DNA of 64,000 nucleotides from assembly GCF_004216475.1 (NCBI RefSeq), contig NZ_CP022303.1, forward strand, positions 1,240,001 to 1,304,000, written 5' to 3'. A program made the translations under genes and the position numbers. Source of the stretch: Thalassococcus sp. S3. Its GTDB lineage: Bacteria > Pseudomonadota > Alphaproteobacteria > Rhodobacterales > Rhodobacteraceae. Position 1 is the first letter of the stretch. Each line of letters begins with the position of its first letter. The notes under the pieces are model-generated. The model saw nothing but the letters and a program-made list of their open reading frames with translations, ran no database searches and was not told the DNA's origin. This document shows positions 60,906 through 64,000 of this stretch, piece by piece.

Positions 60906-63230
60906 TCAGTCCGCGGTCAGAAGCGGGGGTTTGTCGCCCGAGAGGCGCGGGTTGTCCGGCCCCTCGATCTTCAGATCGAGCGCGCCGCCCTTCAGACCGA
61001 CTTTGACAACGCCGCCCTTGGCAAGCTTGCCGAACAGCAGCTCTTCGGCCAACGGCTTCTTGATATGCTCCTGGATCACGCGACCCAGCGGGCGGGCGCC
61101 CATCTTGTCGTCATATCCCTTGTCAGCCAGCCATTCCGCAGCCGGGCGGGTCAGTTCAATCGTGACATTGCGGTCCAGCAACTGGGCTTCGAGCTGCAGG
61201 ACGAATTTCTCGACCACCTGCAGGATCACCTCTTTCGGCAGCGGCGCGAAGGAGATGACGGCATCGAGCCGGTTGCGGAATTCGGGTGTGAACGTGCGCT
61301 CGATGGCGGCCGTATCTTCACCTTCCCGCCGATCCCGGCCAAACCCGATTGCCGCTTTCGCCTGCTCTGCCGCGCCGGCATTGGAGGTCATGATCAGAAC
61401 CACGTTGCGGAAGCTGACAGTGCGTCCGTTATGGTCGGTCAGTTCGCCATGATCCATGACCTGAAGCAGGATGTTGTAGACATCCGGGTGAGCTTTTTCG
61501 ATCTCATCGAGCAGCAGCACGCAATGAGGATGCTGGTCCACACCGTCGGTGAGCATGCCACCCTGGTCAAACCCGACATAGCCCGGGGGGGCACCGATCA
61601 GGCGGGAAACGGCGTGCTTCTCCATGTATTCCGACATATCGAAACGCAACAGTTCCACGCCCAGCGTATCGGCAAGCTGTTTGGCGACCTCGGTTTTCCC
61701 GACGCCGGTCGGGCCGGCGAACAGGTAATTGCCGATGGGCTTTTCTGGTTCACGCAAACCGGCGCGCGCCAGCTTGATCGCCGAAGAGAGCGCATCGATC
61801 GCTTTGTCCTGACCGAACACCACGCGCTTGAGGCTTGCCTCGAGGTCCTTGAGAACCTCGGCGTCGTCCTTGGACACGTTCTTGGGCGGGATGCGCGCGA
61901 TTTTCGCGACCACGCCCTCGATCTCCTTGGTGCCGATGGTCTTGCGGCGTTTCGCGGCAATCACCAAATGCTGCGCCGCTCCGGCCTCGTCGATCACGTC
62001 GATGGCACTGTCGGGCAGCTTCCGGTCATTGATGTAGCGGGATGCAAGCTCCACCGAGGTCTTGATCGCGTCGGCGGTGTATTTGACGCCATGATGCTCT
62101 TCGAAATAGGGCTTGAGGCCTTTGAGGATCTTGGTGGCATCTTCGACCGAAGGCTCGTTCACGTCGATCTTTTGGAACCGGCGTGACAGCGCGCGGTCCT
62201 TTTCGAAATGCTGACGGAATTCCTTGTAGGTGGTAGAGCCCATCGTGCGCAGTTTGCCGCCCTGAAGGGCTGGTTTGAGCAGGTTGGAGGCATCCATCGC
62301 CCCGCCAGATGTCGCGCCCGCGCCGATCACGGTGTGGATCTCGTCGATGAACAGCACCGCATCCGGGTGATCTTCCAGTTCCGAGACGACGGCCTTCAGC
62401 CGCTCTTCGAAATCGCCGCGATATCGTGTACCTGCAAGTAAGGCACCCATGTCGAGGGAATAGATGGTGGTGTTTGCCAGCACCTCCGGCGTCTCTCCGG
62501 CCACGATCTTGCGGGCCAGACCTTCGGCGATCGCTGTTTTGCCCACGCCCGGGTCGCCCACCAGAAGCGGGTTGTTCTTGCGCCGACGGCAAAGCACCTG
62601 GATGCAGCGCTCGACCTCGTCATCGCGACCGATCAGCGGGTCGATATCGCCGCTGCGGGATTTCGCGTTCAGGTCCACGCAATATTTGGCAAGCGCGCTT
62701 TCCTTCTGCTCACCCTCTGTCGTGGCCTGGCTGGCCTCTTCCTCGCCCTCGCTGGCGCCGGTCACCGGTCGTGCTTCGCCATAGGCAGGGTCCTTGGCCA
62801 CGCCGTGCGCGATGAAATTCACCGCATCATACCGTGTCATGTCCTGCTCCTGCAGGAAGTAGGCGGCATTCGATTCGCGCTCTGCGAAGATCGCGACCAG
62901 GACATTGGCGCCTGTCACCTCGGTGCGTCCGGACGATTGCACATGAATGGCGGCCCGCTGGATGACCCGCTGGAAGGCGGCTGTCGGCACAGCTTCGGAC
63001 CCGTCGATTTCGGTCACGAGGTTCGAAAGATCCTCGTTCACGAACTCCGTCAGCGTGCTGCGCAGCTCATCGGTGTCGACTGAACATGCTTTCATCACGC
63101 GCGTCGCGTCGGGTTCGTCCAGCAGCGCCAGAAGCAGATGCTCCAGCGTTGCAAATTCATGCCTGCGCTCATTCGCCAGCGCCAGGGCTGCGTGAATGGC
63201 CTGCTCAAGTGTGTTCGAGAATGAAGGCAC
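60906..63230 (-). CDS. clpA: ATP-dependent Clp protease ATPase subunit ClpA
   Basis: 774 residues. Unfolds substrates and feeds them to ClpP. The double Clp-N repeat (1-145), first AAA+ module ([13 protein letters not shown], about 215-460) and second AAA+ module ([13 protein letters not shown], about 495-745) are complete. [13 protein letters not shown] is the IGF/L loop that docks to ClpP. No M-domain is present, which separates it from ClpB. No clpS gene lies next to it in the window, although the upstream gene visible is gloB, 174 bases away. Confidence 0.97.
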   Translation of the reverse strand: MPSFSNTLEQAIHAALALANERRHEFATLEHLLLALLDEPDATRVMKACSVDTDELRSTLTEFVNEDLSNLVTEIDGSEAVPTAAFQRVIQRAAIHVQSSGRTEVTGANVLVAIFAERESNAAYFLQEQDMTRYDAVNFIAHGVAKDPAYGEARPVTGASEGEEEASQATTEGEQKESALAKYCVDLNAKSRSGDIDPLIGRDDEVERCIQVLCRRRKNNPLLVGDPGVGKTAIAEGLARKIVAGETPEVLANTTIYSLDMGALLAGTRYRGDFEERLKAVVSELEDHPDAVLFIDEIHTVIGAGATSGGAMDASNLLKPALQGGKLRTMGSTTYKEFRQHFEKDRALSRRFQKIDVNEPSVEDATKILKGLKPYFEEHHGVKYTADAIKTSVELASRYINDRKLPDSAIDVIDEAGAAQHLVIAAKRRKTIGTKEIEGVVAKIARIPPKNVSKDDAEVLKDLEASLKRVVFGQDKAIDALSSAIKLARAGLREPEKPIGNYLFAGPTGVGKTEVAKQLADTLGVELLRFDMSEYMEKHAVSRLIGAPPGYVGFDQGGMLTDGVDQHPHCVLLLDEIEKAHPDVYNILLQVMDHGELTDHNGRTVSFRNVVLIMTSNAGAAEQAKAAIGFGRDRREGEDTAAIERTFTPEFRNRLDAVISFAPLPKEVILQVVEKFVLQLEAQLLDRNVTIELTRPAAEWLADKGYDDKMGARPLGRVIQEHIKKPLAEELLFGKLAKGGVVKVGLKGGALDLKIEGPDNPRLSGDKPPLLTAD

Positions 63231-63404
63231 GCGCGTGCTCCTCTTATCTGGGTCGGGAGGGGAACGACTTGGGGCCGTGCCCCCGGACCAACCATGTCCT
63301 CATAGTATTAGAGTTTGGTTGATACCGCCCGAGCTTCAAGTTTTTTCTGTCTTCAAACGGTCACAAAAGCTGTGAGCGTGTTTCCGGCGCGTGATTATGC
63401 GGCG

Positions 63405-64000
63405 TCAGAAATTGTCCTTTCGGCGTCGTATCTCCGCAAAGACCTCCGCCGGATCCGCACCATCCATACCGATTGAATGTTGAAGGTGGGGCACAGCGGC
63501 CCGAAGGAAAGGGTTGGTTGCGTGTTCCAGCGACAAGAGCGATGGCACGGTGGGTTGACCGGCGGCACGCGCCTCGTCGACCTGCTGGATGCGAGATATA
63601 AGATCGGGATTTTCCGGTTCAATGGTGATGGCGAAAGCCCCGTTGGCCTTGGTATATTCATGACCTGAATAAACGAGCGTATCCCCGGGCAGGGCCGACA
63701 GTTTCGACAGGCTGTTCCACATCTGCGGCATCGTGCCCTCAAAGACGCGACCGCATCCAAGCGCCATCAGGCTGTCTGCCGTAAAGACCGCCTTGGAGGT
63801 TGGAAAGTGATAAGCGACATGTCCGACGGTGTGACCCGAGACATCCATGACCATGCCGTCTTCGGATCCAATCCGAATGGTGTCTCCATCGTTCAGCGCA
63901 ATGTCGAGCGGCGGTAGCCTCGCCGCATCTTTTTGATGTCCGACGACCTGCGCGGGGTGTTTTGCAAGTATCTCTTTCAGCCCGTCGACGTGATCATAGT
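63405..64000 (-). CDS. gloB: Hydroxyacylglutathione hydrolase, 5' end outside window
   Basis: Glyoxalase II hydrolyses S-lactoylglutathione to lactate and glutathione. Only the C-terminal part is present; the frame is open to the window edge, so the gene starts beyond base 64000. The edge begins with YDHVDG, the end of the THxHxDHxxG metallo-beta-lactamase motif. The later metal-binding residues (MDVSGHTVGH, FTADSLMALGCGR, YSGHEYT) and the C-terminal helical domain that ends RRRKDNF are all intact. Confidence 0.95.
   Translation of the reverse strand, partial: YDHVDGLKEILAKHPAQVVGHQKDAARLPPLDIALNDGDTIRIGSEDGMVMDVSGHTVGHVAYHFPTSKAVFTADSLMALGCGRVFEGTMPQMWNSLSKLSALPGDTLVYSGHEYTKANGAFAITIEPENPDLISRIQQVDEARAAGQPTVPSLLSLEHATNPFLRAAVPHLQHSIGMDGADPAEVFAEIRRRKDNF

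Overview
The window is GC-rich, densely coded chromosomal DNA of an alphaproteobacterium, most likely a marine Rhodobacteraceae/Roseobacteraceae member. The signs are a 206-residue S4 with a GTG start, DUF2125, an extensin-like M15-type protein, a Hint_2 protein, an RTX protein with a type I secretion tail, several sugar ABC importers, and many ATGA/GTGA stop-start overlaps. I saw no rRNA, tRNA, CRISPR array, IS element, integrase or phage gene.

Layout. 1-7.6 kb: end of a GDP-mannose dehydrogenase gene, a large RTX/propeller protein, a LuxR-type response regulator, a small periplasmic molybdopterin-domain protein and a hybrid histidine kinase. 7.7-9.8 kb: FAD amine oxidase and a divergent TetR regulator with two abutting operators. 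9.8-21.3 kb: a galactoside utilisation locus (GH42, lactonase, KDPGal aldolase and kinase, SDR, GH4 alpha-galactosidase, ABC importer) with an IclR regulator and the ATPase on the opposite strand. 21.3-25.5 kb: an ynjF-B-C-D-type transporter operon. 25.6-33.1 kb: an EnvZ/OmpR-type pair divergent from a glucose-type ABC importer (gtsABCD-like) and an AraC regulator. 33.2-34.9 kb: small protein, SnoaL-like protein and SDR. 35.4-49.4 kb: a polysaccharide lyase divergent from a nine-gene alginate-like exopolysaccharide operon. 49.7-64 kb: Hint protein, then mostly housekeeping genes (rpsD with a structured leader, hisC-tyrA, extensin, DUF2125, chaC, a MotA/MotB-like pair with a giant coiled coil, M23 peptidase, clpA, gloB).

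The most interesting region is 36.6-49.4 kb. Its gene set follows the Pseudomonas alginate operon (algD, alg8, alg44, an algA-like gene, algG, algX, algK and algL homologues). The precursor and polymerisation enzymes (AlgD Cys269, Alg8 GT2 motifs, GDP-mannose pyrophosphorylase domain) look intact. By eye, however, almost every accessory site is altered: the PilZ arginines of Alg44, the metal-binding histidines of the AlgA isomerase domain, the DPHD motif of AlgG, the Ser and His of the AlgX triad, and the catalytic His of AlgL. No algI, algJ, algF or algE is present. The prediction is an unacetylated, largely unepimerised polymannuronate-like polymer, made without c-di-GMP control through this Alg44, with the former modifying enzymes kept as secretion scaffolds. 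These residue comparisons rest on remembered reference motifs and need alignment or structure prediction to confirm.
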